A DNA stretch of 64,000 nucleotides from Opitutaceae bacterium. GTDB lineage: Bacteria > Verrucomicrobiota > Verrucomicrobiia > Opitutales > Opitutaceae. The notes beneath the pieces are model-generated. The model was not told where the DNA came from, did not search any database, and saw nothing but the letters and a program-made list of their open reading frames with translations. Shown here piece after piece: positions 1 through 9,285 of this stretch. How positions within the stretch are numbered: position 1 is the first letter of the stretch; the number at the start of each line of letters is the position of its first letter. The position numbers and the translations under genes are program-made. Location: NCBI GenBank assembly GCA_030648295.1, contig JAUSID010000177.1, positions 62,001 to 126,000 on the forward strand, read 5' to 3'.

Positions 1-1
1 C

Positions 2-1282
2 AAGCCGGCCGATTTCGCGCTGCGGCCGTTCGGCAAGACCGGAACGGACCTCGGCCTCGAATACGGCTACTGGTGGATCGAGTGGGGCGGCTGTCTCGAC
101 ACGATCAAGGACAACGAACGCATTCGCGACGAGCTGCTCGCGATCACGCTCGGGGTGTGGAATCACATCAAGAACGAGTCGGGCCTTAAGGTGGAGAACT
201 GGGCGCTGGAGTGGATTGGTTTCGTCCCGGGCAAGCGGGAAAGCCGGCGCTTTGTCGGCCAGTACGTGTTGACGGAAGGTGATCTCTTCCGCTCCCGTCC
301 GTTTTCGGATGCGATCGCGTTCGGGGGCTGGCCGATCGACACGCATCCGCCGGAGGGGGTGGACGCACCGGCCGAACCGCCCTGCACGCAGAATCACCTG
401 CCGTGGCTCTACGACATTCCCTTGCGCTGCTGCGTCGCGGCTTCGCCGCGCAATCTGTTTTTTGCCGGTCGTAATATCTCGGCCACGCACCTTGCCTTCG
501 CGTCAACCCGCGTGATGGCGACGTGTGCCGCGATTGGCCAGGGTGTCGGTACGGCCGCGGCGCTGGCGCTGCGAGCCGGGATCGAGCCTTCGGCCATCGC
601 GGCGGACGGCGCGCTCATGCCGCGGATTCACCAACAACTGCTCCGGGACGACGCGTACCTTCTTGGCGTGAAGCATCAGGATCCGGGCGACGCGGCGCCG
701 CGAGCCATCGTGCGCGGCTCGAGCGAACAGCCCGGAGGCGAGGCGAAGCTGGTGTTGTCGGGACTGACCCGCGCGGTTCACGGTCCGGCACCAGCGACGG
801 CAAACGAATCAGAGAACCAGTGGAGCAGCGTGCTGAGGGAAATTGAGACCGGGGTGAGCCTCCCGCTCTACACGAGCGCGCCGCCTGACCGGGCGTTTCC
901 GGGCACGCACCGATGGATGAGTGATCCGGCGGCAGGACTGCCGGCATGGCTGGAACTGCGCTGGGACGAGCGGGTGGCGATTCGCGAAGTTCAATTGATC
1001 TTCGACACCGGCCAGCACCGATTCCTCACCTTGTCGCAGGCCGACGGCTACACGCGGCGGATGCATTGGGGGGCGCCGCAACCCGAGACGGTTCGTGACT
1101 ACCGGATCGAAGTGGAGGCGAGCGGTGGTACCTGGACGATTTCACATCGCGAGCGGGGCAATTATCAGCGCCGGCGGGTACACCGGATGGGCCAGGTCAC
1201 GGCGAGCGCAATACGCGTGGTGATTGAGGCGACCAATGGATTGGACCACGCGCGCATCCTCGAAGTTCGGGTCTACGGCTGA
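2..1282 (+). CDS. FAD-dependent oxidoreductase, 3' part, with C-terminal discoidin-like domain
   Basis: The reading frame is open from the first bases of the window, so the FAD-binding N-terminus lies outside it; 426 residues are visible. The stretch LEYGYWWIEWGG near the start and the later segment LFFAGRNISATHLAFASTR followed by GQGVGTAAALA are typical of the FAD_oxidored family (PF12831), where the last part closes the FAD site. From about residue 240 the sequence changes to a beta-rich region (PAWLELRWDERVAIREVQLIFD) like a discoidin/F5-F8 carbohydrate-binding module. Such fusions are frequent in polysaccharide-degrading Verrucomicrobia and Planctomycetes; their substrates are mostly unknown. 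The fold call is firm, the substrate is not. Confidence 0.82.
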   Translation, partial: KPADFALRPFGKTGTDLGLEYGYWWIEWGGCLDTIKDNERIRDELLAITLGVWNHIKNESGLKVENWALEWIGFVPGKRESRRFVGQYVLTEGDLFRSRPFSDAIAFGGWPIDTHPPEGVDAPAEPPCTQNHLPWLYDIPLRCCVAASPRNLFFAGRNISATHLAFASTRVMATCAAIGQGVGTAAALALRAGIEPSAIAADGALMPRIHQQLLRDDAYLLGVKHQDPGDAAPRAIVRGSSEQPGGEAKLVLSGLTRAVHGPAPATANESENQWSSVLREIETGVSLPLYTSAPPDRAFPGTHRWMSDPAAGLPAWLELRWDERVAIREVQLIFDTGQHRFLTLSQADGYTRRMHWGAPQPETVRDYRIEVEASGGTWTISHRERGNYQRRRVHRMGQVTASAIRVVIEATNGLDHARILEVRVYG

Positions 1283-1471
1283 TGGGCCCGGGGTTTGAGC
1301 GATTCGGGAGCAGGCGAAGCCGACCAGATACCGGCGCGCATTCAACGATGCGATGACCGATCGGCTAAAAACTTCGCCGATCGATGATGACAATGCCGTG
1401 CCATTCGACATTGCGCGCGCAACGCAGGGCCGGCACAGCTGGGCGCGCAGACTGCCCCCCACCCCACGCCG

Positions 1472-2800
1472 ATGCTGGATACCTCCCGAGCTTCGCAACC
1501 ACTCCGCACCCCGCCGCGACCCGAGCTGGTGCGCATCATGGGCCGGTGGGCGCTGACCGGGCTCGTGATCAACAGCACGATTGGGGTGGGTATATTCAAG
1601 CTGCCGGCGGATGTGGCGAGGCTGGTGGGCGATGCAGCGCCATGGAGCTACCTCGTCGCCGCCGTTTTTGTCGGGATGCTCGTCGCTGTCATCGCGGAGC
1701 TGGGCTCGCAGTTTACCCAAGCCGGCGGGCAATATCTGTATGCCCGCACCGCATTCGGACCACTCGCGGGCATTCAGACCGGATGGTTCGTCTGGCTCAC
1801 GCGGCTCGCCGCGACCTCCGCGATCATCAACGTTCTCGTCGCGTATCTCGGCGAATGGTGGCCGGGCATCGGACGGTTCGAGCGCGGCGCCGTCATCGTA
1901 GGGCTCGCGGGGATGCTTGCCGTCGTTAATTTTCGCGGCATCCGGACCGGCGTTGGATTTTCCAACGCGATCACGATCGCGAAGCTGGCCATGCTCGCGC
2001 TTTTCATCGCCGCGGGGCTCATCCTGCTGCCGGGCGCCGTTCCCGCATCGGTGCCGGTTCCACACTCGGCGGCGGGCTGGGGTGACGCGCTCGTCGTGCT
2101 GGTGTACGCCTTTGGCGGATTCGAAAACGCCATGATTCCCGCCGCCGAGACGAAGAACCCGCGGCGGGACGCGCCCTTCGCGCTGTTTGCCGCACTCGCG
2201 GTCGTGACCGTCTGCTACCTGCTGGCGCACATCGTGTGCATGCGCGGCGTGCCGGACCTTTCCACCAGCAAGCTGCCGTTTGCGGATGCCGCGCGCGCGT
2301 TTGCCGGCACCCCGGGCGCAAAGGCAATCGCCATCGGCGTAATGCTGTCGGCGTTCGGCACCGTGAGCGCGGCCTTCGTGACCGCCCCTCGGCTCACGTA
2401 TGCGCTGGCCGAACGGGGCGACTTTCCGGCTTTCTTTGCGGCGGTCCATCCCCGCCACCGCACACCACATGTGTCCATCCTGATTTGGACCGTGCTGGTT
2501 TGCGCCCTGTCCCTGGGAGGCGGGTTTCTCTGGAACGCGATCCTGTCCGTCGCGGCACGACTAATCACGTATGGGATGACCTGTGCATCATTGATCCAGA
2601 TGCGTCGCCGTTTTCCGGACGCGGATGCCTGGCGCGCACCCTTTGGCATCCTGGCCGCCACGGTCGGGTTGGTGTTCTGCGGCGTGCTGGCGAGCCGGTT
2701 CGAGACCTCGCATGTGCTCATCATTTCGGGTGTCGCCGCGGCGGGCCTGCTCAATTGGATGGTGGTCCGCTCAAAATCCAATCCTCGCCACGATGTTTGA
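1472..2800 (+). CDS. APC-superfamily amino acid permease
   Basis: A 442-residue integral membrane protein with about twelve hydrophobic segments. The N-terminal region GLVINSTIGVGIFKLPADV carries the G-(S/T)-x-I-G-x-G-I-F motif of helix 1 in the amino acid-polyamine-organocation superfamily, and GGFENAMIPAAETKNPRRD matches the conserved loop after helix 6. The length is usual for a family transporter. ATG 1472 was taken as start; an internal Met near residue 23 is possible. The stop overlaps the ATG of the next gene by eight bases, so the two are probably co-transcribed and translationally coupled. The substrate cannot be told from sequence. Confidence 0.88.
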   Translation: MLDTSRASQPLRTPPRPELVRIMGRWALTGLVINSTIGVGIFKLPADVARLVGDAAPWSYLVAAVFVGMLVAVIAELGSQFTQAGGQYLYARTAFGPLAGIQTGWFVWLTRLAATSAIINVLVAYLGEWWPGIGRFERGAVIVGLAGMLAVVNFRGIRTGVGFSNAITIAKLAMLALFIAAGLILLPGAVPASVPVPHSAAGWGDALVVLVYAFGGFENAMIPAAETKNPRRDAPFALFAALAVVTVCYLLAHIVCMRGVPDLSTSKLPFADAARAFAGTPGAKAIAIGVMLSAFGTVSAAFVTAPRLTYALAERGDFPAFFAAVHPRHRTPHVSILIWTVLVCALSLGGGFLWNAILSVAARLITYGMTCASLIQMRRRFPDADAWRAPFGILAATVGLVFCGVLASRFETSHVLIISGVAAAGLLNWMVVRSKSNPRHDV

Positions 2801-4007
2801 AGTTAGCGTCACTCCAGCCGGCCAACTGCGAAAGCGGAATCCGCGCCCCGGCGGCGGCGTGCTCGCGGCGTTTCTTTTGCTCGTGGGCGCGCTTCCCGCC
2901 GCGGAGTACTATCCGGCCCGCAGCGAATGGCGGGTAAAACCGCCGGCCGAAGTCGGGTTCGATCAAGCCGCGCTGCAGCGCGCGATCGATTTCGCGATCG
3001 CAAACGAAAACCCTTCCCGCAAGGACGTCGCCGAGGATCTCCGGTCGACGTTCGGCAAGCGCGAACCGAACTACAAAATCATCGGTCCAACCCAGCCACG
3101 CGCCGCCCTCAACGGGATCGTCGTGCGTCAGGGATACATCGCCGCGGAATGGGGCGACACGACGCGAACCGACATGGCCCACAGCGTCACGAAAACTTTT
3201 CTTACCACCGTGGCCGGGCTCGCCTGGGATCGGGGGATGATTCGGCGGCTCGACGACCAGGTGCGCACCTACCTCCCCACGCTCGAGGGCGAAGAGCGGT
3301 TTGGAAGCGAGCACAACGCGCCCATCACCTGGGACCACCTGCTGCGGCAGACGAGCGACTGGTCCGGGACGCTCTGGGGAATTCCGGATTGGGCCGACCG
3401 GCCTGTCGGCAGCACGCCGGCCGATTATCCGAACCGGCCGATGCACGCGCCGGGGACTTTCTTCAAATACAACGACGTCCGGATCAACCTGCTGGCGCTC
3501 GCGACGCTGCAGGTGTGGCGGCGTCCGCTGCCGCAGGTGCTGCGTGAGCACGTCATGGATCCCATCGGCGCGTCGAGCACCTGGCGGTGGCACGGCTACG
3601 AGAACTCCTGGATCACGCTCGATGGCGAACCGATGCAGTCGGTCAGCGGCGGCGGTCATTTTGGCGGCGGGATGTTCATCAGCGCCCGCGACCTGGCGCG
3701 CTTTGGGTTGCTGTTCCTGCGCCAGGGTCGCTGGGCCGACCGGCCGATCATCTCGGAAAAATGGATCGCGCAGGCGAGAACGCCCGGACCAGTGAATCCA
3801 AATTACGGATTCGCGAACTGGTACCTGAACACCGGGCGAAAGGCGCTGCCGGCGACGCCGGCCTCGAGTGTGACGTTCCGCGGCAACGGGCAGAACATCG
3901 TGTATGTGGATTGGGAGCACGATCTCGTCGTAATCGTGCGCTGGATCAGGAACGACCAGGCGCTGAACGAATTCCTCGGCCAGGTAATCGGCGCAATTCA
4001 GCGGTAA
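2793..4007 (+). CDS. Serine hydrolase of the beta-lactamase/DD-peptidase family (class C type), exported
   Basis: 404 residues. After a basic N-terminus there is a hydrophobic stretch (GVLAAFLLLVGALPAA) that looks like a signal peptide, so the enzyme should act outside the cytoplasm. The SxxK nucleophile motif is visible as SVTK in MAHSVTKTFLTTVAGLAWD; a second motif is probably YND in KYNDVRINLLALAT, and GGHFGGGMFISARDLARFG matches the region before the third motif of PF00144 proteins. These enzymes cleave esters or amides including beta-lactams, but many are not resistance enzymes. The start was set at the ATG inside the end of the permease gene because the upstream in-frame residues are its shadow. 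Confidence 0.82.
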   Translation: MFEVSVTPAGQLRKRNPRPGGGVLAAFLLLVGALPAAEYYPARSEWRVKPPAEVGFDQAALQRAIDFAIANENPSRKDVAEDLRSTFGKREPNYKIIGPTQPRAALNGIVVRQGYIAAEWGDTTRTDMAHSVTKTFLTTVAGLAWDRGMIRRLDDQVRTYLPTLEGEERFGSEHNAPITWDHLLRQTSDWSGTLWGIPDWADRPVGSTPADYPNRPMHAPGTFFKYNDVRINLLALATLQVWRRPLPQVLREHVMDPIGASSTWRWHGYENSWITLDGEPMQSVSGGGHFGGGMFISARDLARFGLLFLRQGRWADRPIISEKWIAQARTPGPVNPNYGFANWYLNTGRKALPATPASSVTFRGNGQNIVYVDWEHDLVVIVRWIRNDQALNEFLGQVIGAIQR

Positions 4008-4097
4008 CGGGCATCGGTGGCGGCGCAGCCGCCTTGGCCACCTTTCTCCTCGCCCGTGAAATGCGCGGTGGAGAAAGGAGCCGGGGAAAGGGAGAAG

Positions 4098-4152
4098 GAA
4101 CCAAGAACCAACGGCACCGGCGGTCCGGCTATTTCCTGATAACTGATAACTG
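4098..4152. repeat. Short 7-bp word repeats in a convergent gene gap
   Basis: In the gap between two convergent genes the heptamer GAACCAA occurs twice in tandem (4098-4111), and TGATAAC occurs twice in tandem at 4137-4150. These are small members of the period-7 spacer arrays found elsewhere in this window. Confidence 0.6.
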
Positions 4153-4163
4153 CTGGTCCACCT

Positions 4164-6395
4164 TCATTTCGCCGGCGCAGCCGGTGCCGCTGCCGGCGCT
4201 TCGGGCTCGCTGACGGTCGTCGTCTTGAATGGCCAGGTGTGCAGGATGCGCGCGGTGACGAGCGCGGCGGCAAACAGCACGACCACCAAGATCAACCACC
4301 GCCGATTGCGCCGCGCCGCCTTGTCCTCGTACGGATCGCCGATTGTCCGCCGGGAATTTTTCGGCAGGAGTGCGCGCTCGGTGAGGGCGGCGCCGAACGG
4401 CACGTTGACCTTCACCCGGCCGTTGATCGCCCAGCCGTTCGCCTCCAGCAGGGGCCCAAGCGTGCGCTGGCGAATCTTCATCCAGGCAATCGCCATCGAG
4501 GGCACCGAAATCAGGAGGATGATCCCAAAGATGACGATCGGTATCTGCCACGCCGGCAACTCGACAAACTTTCCAAAGACCATCCCGAATGCAGTCGCGA
4601 GCGCACCCAGGCCGACCCCAAGGGCGGCAATCGTGCCGACGTCTAACTTCCTCGGCTGAGTCGCCGGAGGAGTTGCCGGCGCCGCCGCCGGCGCGGGCGC
4701 CGCCGCCGCATCGAGCGAGGTTACCGCGGTGGTCGTGACCTGGAGCTTGCTCCCGGTGGTGGCCTCGGCCGTCGCCGCGCGCTTCGTCACCTGCTCCTCG
4801 ATCATCCGCAGGAATTTCTTGTAGGGCAGCCAGAACGCCTGGCGAACGCTGATCGGGTTATCGACGATCTTCATGATCGTCGCATCCCAATCGCGGTGCT
4901 GCCGATCGTAGAACAAGCCGTTGCGGCCCACGAAAAGGTAGTCGCTGTCACCCTGCGTGAAACACGCCGCAACCTTCATCGTTTCGGTGCCGCGCCGGCA
5001 GTCGAGGTAGGCGATGTAGGCCTTGCTCATGGTCGCGAGCGCGGCATGGGCATTCACATCGGTCACCCGCACGCACATTTCGCACGAGCGGCTGTCGAGA
5101 AAAAGCATGCCGGCCTGGAAGATGGCGAAACGATCGGGCGAATAAAAATCGGCAAAGTTGACGAAATTGTGCAGCAGCGAGCGCAGGTCGCGGCAATAAC
5201 GCGCAAGCCGGTCCACCGAGCTGATCGCCTTGTATTCGGGTTCGAGCGATTTGTCCTGCGCGATGAGATAGGCCAGCCCGCCGCGCATCGGACCGGTCAG
5301 AAGCTCGCGCGCCCGCGCCGGGCCGAGTTTCGCAATCGGAGACGGCGGGGTCGAACCGAGCCACGCCTCATACCGCGCGAACTTCGCCGCCACGCCGGAC
5401 CACTCCGCGTCGGTCAGCGACTTTTTTTCCGCGCCAAAAAGCGGCTCGACGACGGCGCTCCGGAATGTTGCCAGCCGCGCGCTCCAGGCGGGGTTGATTC
5501 CTTCCTCGAGCGGCAGCGGCCGGCTCGATTCGATTCGGGCGAGCGGAAACTTCGCGACCTCGTCGGCCGTGATCGTCAGGTCGCGGGCGGCAAGTTCGAG
5601 GTATTCGGTCTCGGGCCGGTTGAGTGCGGCCGTGGCGCGTACGTCGAATGCCGCGAGCCGGCAGCGCGCGAAGTAGTCCTCGACCTTGGGGTGAACCGCC
5701 CGCAGCGCGATCGCAGCCGCCCCAGTCCGGTCGCCGAGTTCGGGCACGTTGTTTTCCGCCGTCGCATCGACAAAATCGATGTACGCCTTCACTTCCTTGA
5801 AGAACGTCTCGACCTTGTCAGCATTCACCCCGTCGCCGCCGGCGCGGTCGGCGACACCGCCCACGGTCGCAATGATCTCCTTGATCAACTCCTGCGTTTC
5901 GGCGTCGGTCGTGGCCCGCAGCGTGATCACGCCGTCGCCGTTCGGCGCACGACCAGCCAGAATCTTCGCCGTATCGGCCGTATCCTCGACCGTGATTAGA
6001 TCCGCGTCCTTCTTGCCCAGGCTTTCGAGGATGTGTTTGGCGGAGGCCAGGACGGTGCGGCCCTCCGGCGTCAATTCATTGATGGCCTCGAGCGGCAGCG
6101 CCGCCGTGGGCGTGAGCAGATCGGCGGGACGCCTCAAATGGGCCGCCGCCCATTGCACCGCCGCGACGACCTCGCGCACATGGATGTGCCCGTCACCATC
6201 GGCATCGACCAACGCGAGCGTTTTCTCGTCGAGTTCGAGGCCTTTCACCGGGCAGCTGAGCGCGACCCAGAGTTTTTGATCCAGTTCGCCCAGCGCGAGC
6301 AGATCCTCGGCCGTTGCCAGCTGGACCTGATCGAGACCGCCGGTTCGGAAAAAAGTCCAGACGTGATGGGTGGCAGGAGCGGAAGTGCGCGTCAT
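4164..6395 (-). CDS. EF-hand protein with C-terminal membrane segments, function unknown
   Basis: 743 residues from ATG 6395; an upstream in-frame GTG at 6461 would add 22 residues. A clear EF-hand loop, DADGDGHIHVRE, lies at about residues 64-75, and a weaker NGDGVITL loop near 152, so calcium binding is likely. The large middle part is soluble and mostly helical and contains RSCEMCVRV with two cysteines. The last 170 residues carry an Ala/Pro-rich linker, two adjacent hydrophobic helices around 590-650 and one near 705-720, then an Ala/Pro-rich tail. No enzyme motif was recognised. It is transcribed alone, convergent with the serine hydrolase gene. Confidence 0.8.
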   Translation of the reverse strand: MTRTSAPATHHVWTFFRTGGLDQVQLATAEDLLALGELDQKLWVALSCPVKGLELDEKTLALVDADGDGHIHVREVVAAVQWAAAHLRRPADLLTPTAALPLEAINELTPEGRTVLASAKHILESLGKKDADLITVEDTADTAKILAGRAPNGDGVITLRATTDAETQELIKEIIATVGGVADRAGGDGVNADKVETFFKEVKAYIDFVDATAENNVPELGDRTGAAAIALRAVHPKVEDYFARCRLAAFDVRATAALNRPETEYLELAARDLTITADEVAKFPLARIESSRPLPLEEGINPAWSARLATFRSAVVEPLFGAEKKSLTDAEWSGVAAKFARYEAWLGSTPPSPIAKLGPARARELLTGPMRGGLAYLIAQDKSLEPEYKAISSVDRLARYCRDLRSLLHNFVNFADFYSPDRFAIFQAGMLFLDSRSCEMCVRVTDVNAHAALATMSKAYIAYLDCRRGTETMKVAACFTQGDSDYLFVGRNGLFYDRQHRDWDATIMKIVDNPISVRQAFWLPYKKFLRMIEEQVTKRAATAEATTGSKLQVTTTAVTSLDAAAAPAPAAAPATPPATQPRKLDVGTIAALGVGLGALATAFGMVFGKFVELPAWQIPIVIFGIILLISVPSMAIAWMKIRQRTLGPLLEANGWAINGRVKVNVPFGAALTERALLPKNSRRTIGDPYEDKAARRNRRWLILVVVLFAAALVTARILHTWPFKTTTVSEPEAPAAAPAAPAK

Positions 6396-6501
6396 GGCTG
6401 AATCGGGCCCGCGAAGGTGGCGCCGAACTGCACGGGTGGCAAGAGCGCCGAACGGCTTCACCCCGCGAGGCGCAGCCTCACACCCGACACAAGTCCTGGT
6501 T

Positions 6502-6585
6502 TGTCATCCTGAGGCTTGGCGAAGAATCCAGCAGGTTGCTCGCAGCCGGACGCGTCACTGGATTCTTCGGCGGCCCTCGATGACA
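6502..6585. repeat. Imperfect inverted repeat, about 30-bp arms
   Basis: The left arm 6502-6531 begins TGTCATC and ends GAAGAATCCAG; the right arm 6558-6585 begins CTGGATTCTTC and ends GATGACA. The ends are exact complements with a few mismatches between them and a 26-bp loop. It would form a long hairpin. It looks like a dispersed intergenic palindromic element rather than a terminator because no T-run follows. Confidence 0.7.
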
Positions 6586-6888
6586 GCTTAGCCCGCATTT
6601 TTCACACCTGAAATGGTCTTCACCCGTGGCTGACCGCCAACATCCCAATGTTCCGGTGAGCGCCCCGCGTTCATGCGGGCTAAATGCAAAACCGCAGAGC
6701 GGTTTTGCCCTTAGCCAGGAAATCGTGGAGCGCGCGCCGGCGCACGGCACAAACGAACACGCTGTGCGTTCGCAGCGGAGCAGAGTGTGAAATTTCCCGG
6801 TTAGGGATGTTCGAAACCCTGGTCGCCTTCGGCGCCGCCAAAGGCGGGTAAACTTGACCGGTTCACAACGAGTTTGGGAGTAAGGAGC
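6586..6888. other. Non-coding spacer with hairpin and possible MITE-like ends
   Basis: No convincing gene. A strong hairpin sits at 6679-6717: 18-bp arms (GGCTAAATGCAAAACCGC on the left) with two mismatches and a 3-base loop. Around it, TTTCACAC at 6600-6607 and its complement GTGTGAAA at 6785-6792 lie about 190 bp apart, as short terminal inverted repeats would. No transposase reading frame is present. Confidence 0.45.
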
Positions 6889-8280
6889 CTAGTTCGACGA
6901 CCGCCTCAGCGTCAGCACGCATTCCAGGTGCCGCGTCTGCGGGAACAAATCGAACGGCTGGGCGGCAGTGAGTTGGTAGCCGGCGGCGAGAAAATGGCGG
7001 AGGTCCCGCATCTGGGTCGCGGGATCGCAGGAGACATAGACCACGGCGCTCGGGCCGAAGGCGAAGAGCTGGCGCAGAAACGATTCATCGGAACCCTTGC
7101 GCGGCGGATCGATCACCACGGCGGTTTCAGCCGGTGGAAAATCGAGCCCAGCGAAAATCGCGCTGGCGTCGCCGGCGAGAAAAGTGGCGTTCGTGATTCC
7201 ATTCGCCGCGGCATTTTCGCGCGCAAAACGCACGCTGCTTTCGCTGATCTCGACTCCCGCCACGCGTTGGAATGCCGCCGCCGCCGAAAGCGCGAAGAGC
7301 CCGCTGCCGCAATAGGCGTCGACGAGAAAACGCGTTCCGCTCGACGCGGCCTGCTGGCGCACGTAGCCGGTGAACGCCGGCAGGATGAAGGGGTTGTTCT
7401 GGAAGAAATCGCGGGCGAGAAAGTGCAGCTTCAACGTGCCGACCGTCTCGGTGATCACCGCGTCGAAGTCGGTCGTCACCGCGCCGCTCGCCTCGCGCAG
7501 GAGAATCGTGGCGCCGCGCTTGAATTCGCCGGCGGCGGCACGGGCACGAATGTCAGCCCGGACTTCCGTGAGTCGCGCGTTGATCCGATCCGTGGCGATG
7601 ATGCATTGCGGCACATCGACGAGATCGAACCGCGTCCCCTGCCTCAGAAATCCAATCGGAAACGGCCGCGCGGCGGCGGCCGTCTCCGGTGTGGGTTGGT
7701 GGGTTTCAGGCTCGACGCGTGCCGTTTCGTCCGAAGGCGGCATCGGGGCGGTTTGCCCCACCGCGAAGGTCGCAACCCGCGGCCCGGAAGCGCCGGGCCT
7801 GGGCGGCTCGAAATGCGGCGTGATCTTCGAACGATAGCCGTAGTCACGGGGCGACGGTACGACGGGGGAAACCGGGAATTCGATGCCAGCCATGTGCTGG
7901 AGCAGTTCGGCCACCTGCCGCTGCTTCCAGGCGAGCTGTTGCTCGTACGCGAGATGTTGATACTGGCAGCCACCGCAACGGCCGAAGAGCGGACATGGCG
8001 CGGCCACACGGTGCGGCGACGGCGAGAGGACCTCGATCAGATCCGCCTCCGAGAAATTCTTGTGATTGCGAAAGACGCGGACACGAACCCGTTCGCCCGG
8101 CAGGGTGAACGGCACCATGACGACCCAGCTACCGTCGGCATTTCGAATTTCGGATTTCGGATCGGTGATCGAAACCCGCGCCAGCCCGGAGCCGAGATTG
8201 GTGAGCGTGCTGATTTCGAGCTCGAGCTCCTGGTGATAGGTGAAGGGATGGTCGTTGAACTTGTTTTTCTTTCGGCCCAC
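6889..8280 (-). CDS. rlmD: 23S rRNA (uracil-5-)-methyltransferase, RlmD/RumA type
   Basis: 463 residues if started at GTG 8280; the frame stays open to ATG 8478, but the added 66 residues look unlike protein and overlap the divergent gene. The N-terminus is a TRAM-like RNA-binding beta barrel (ELEISTLTNLGSGLARV), followed by a 4Fe-4S cysteine cluster C-x5-C-x2-C (CPLFGRCGGC) at about residues 96-105. The methylase part has DAYCGSGLFAL for S-adenosylmethionine binding, VIDPPRKG, and the catalytic cysteine in VYVSCDPAT. The family methylates U1939 or U747 of 23S rRNA, or U54 of tRNA; which one applies here cannot be settled. Confidence 0.85.
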   Translation of the reverse strand: MGRKKNKFNDHPFTYHQELELEISTLTNLGSGLARVSITDPKSEIRNADGSWVVMVPFTLPGERVRVRVFRNHKNFSEADLIEVLSPSPHRVAAPCPLFGRCGGCQYQHLAYEQQLAWKQRQVAELLQHMAGIEFPVSPVVPSPRDYGYRSKITPHFEPPRPGASGPRVATFAVGQTAPMPPSDETARVEPETHQPTPETAAAARPFPIGFLRQGTRFDLVDVPQCIIATDRINARLTEVRADIRARAAAGEFKRGATILLREASGAVTTDFDAVITETVGTLKLHFLARDFFQNNPFILPAFTGYVRQQAASSGTRFLVDAYCGSGLFALSAAAAFQRVAGVEISESSVRFARENAAANGITNATFLAGDASAIFAGLDFPPAETAVVIDPPRKGSDESFLRQLFAFGPSAVVYVSCDPATQMRDLRHFLAAGYQLTAAQPFDLFPQTRHLECVLTLRRSSN

Positions 8281-8462
8281 GGGACCCACGGAATACTCGG
8301 GCCGGCGCCGCCGCAACTGAAAGGATGCTGCCCGCAATATCAATGTGCGCCGTGGAGCATCGAGCAGCGAGGAAGGGGCAGCGCCAACCGGTCGGGCGCG
8401 AAGTCGCGAGGAAAAGGATTTTGTCTTTTCGCCCGTTTCCGTGTCTTCCGTGTATTCCGTGG
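8276..8462. repeat. Divergent gene gap with 9-bp word repeats in opposite orientations
   Basis: At 8276-8293 the nonamers CCCACGGGA and CCCACGGAA follow each other; at 8436-8462 the complementary-type nonamers TTTCCGTGT, CTTCCGTGT and ATTCCGTGG follow each other. The space between holds no recognisable promoter or gene. The putative GTG starts of both flanking genes fall inside or at the edge of these repeats. Confidence 0.7.
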
Positions 8463-9274
8463 GCAGCCCCGAGAACATCTCCAGTCTTCAAAATCCGCGC
8501 GTGAAGCAGCTGGTGAAGCTGCGCGACCGGCGGCCGCGCGATGAGGCCGGCGTGTTTCTCGTCGAGGGCTACCGTGAAATCCGCCGCGCGTTGGAAAAAA
8601 ACATCCCGCTGCGGGAGCTTTATTTTTCGCCGGAGTGGTTTCTCGGCGAAAACGAGCCGGCCTTGCTGGCGCAGGCCGCGGCGGCGGGCGCGGCGCTGTT
8701 CGAGTTGTCCAGGGAGGCGTTTGCCAAAGTGGCGTATCGGGAACGTCCGGACGGGCTGCTGGCGGTCGCGCCCCAGTGGCGCCGGGCGCTGGCGGAATTG
8801 AAACTGTGCGCGGCGCCATTTTTATTGGTCGTGGAAGCAATCGAGAAACCGGGAAACCTCGGCACGATTTTGCGGAGTGCTGATGCCGCGGGATGCGACG
8901 CCGTCATCGTATGCGATCCGGTGACCGACATTTTCAATCCGAACGTCGTCCGGGCGTCGACCGGTGTACTCTTCTCCGTTCCGCTTGTGGTCGAGGAGAG
9001 CGGAAAGGTGCTGGCGTGGCTCCGTGAGCGGCGCATGCGAACGATCGCGACGACACCGGCGGCGGAGAAAATCTACCACGAGGTCGATCTGCGCGGCCCG
9101 CTCGCCGTGGTGATGGGCAGCGAACAATATGGTCTGAGCGAGTTTTGGCTGAAAAATTGTGACGTGCCGGTACGGATACCGATGGCCGGCCAGGCGGACT
9201 CGCTGAACGTCGCGATGGCCAGCATCATCACGCTGTTCGAAGCGGTCCGGCAGCGGACGGGCGGCGCGCGCTAA
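8459..9274 (+). CDS. TrmH/SpoU-family RNA 2'-O-methyltransferase
   Basis: 271 residues from GTG 8459. The family N-terminal substrate-binding domain is present (SSLQNPRVKQLVKL then VFLVEGYREIRRAL), and all three SPOUT-knot motifs are visible: IEKPGNLGTILRSADAAG (motif 1), VVMGSEQYGLS (motif 2) and IPMAGQADSLNVAMA (motif 3). Enzymes of this class methylate ribose 2'-OH in rRNA or tRNA with S-adenosylmethionine. The frame extends upstream to ATG 8345, but those 38 residues come from low-complexity spacer and the homologous domain starts just after 8459. It is divergent from the rlmD-like gene. Confidence 0.85.
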   Translation: MGSPENISSLQNPRVKQLVKLRDRRPRDEAGVFLVEGYREIRRALEKNIPLRELYFSPEWFLGENEPALLAQAAAAGAALFELSREAFAKVAYRERPDGLLAVAPQWRRALAELKLCAAPFLLVVEAIEKPGNLGTILRSADAAGCDAVIVCDPVTDIFNPNVVRASTGVLFSVPLVVEESGKVLAWLRERRMRTIATTPAAEKIYHEVDLRGPLAVVMGSEQYGLSEFWLKNCDVPVRIPMAGQADSLNVAMASIITLFEAVRQRTGGAR

Positions 9275-9285
9275 GGCGCGGCTGG

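Noticed and set aside
1142-2470. Minus-strand open frame opposite the APC permease gene
   Set aside because: Low-complexity Arg/Gly/His-rich translation; the plus-strand permease explains the region.
6478-6750. 90-codon minus-strand frame in the repeat-rich spacer
   Set aside because: It runs through two inverted repeats and has no protein-like features.
6874-8544. Plus-strand open frame opposite the rlmD-like gene
   Set aside because: Translation is Arg-rich and unstructured, while the minus strand carries all RlmD motifs.
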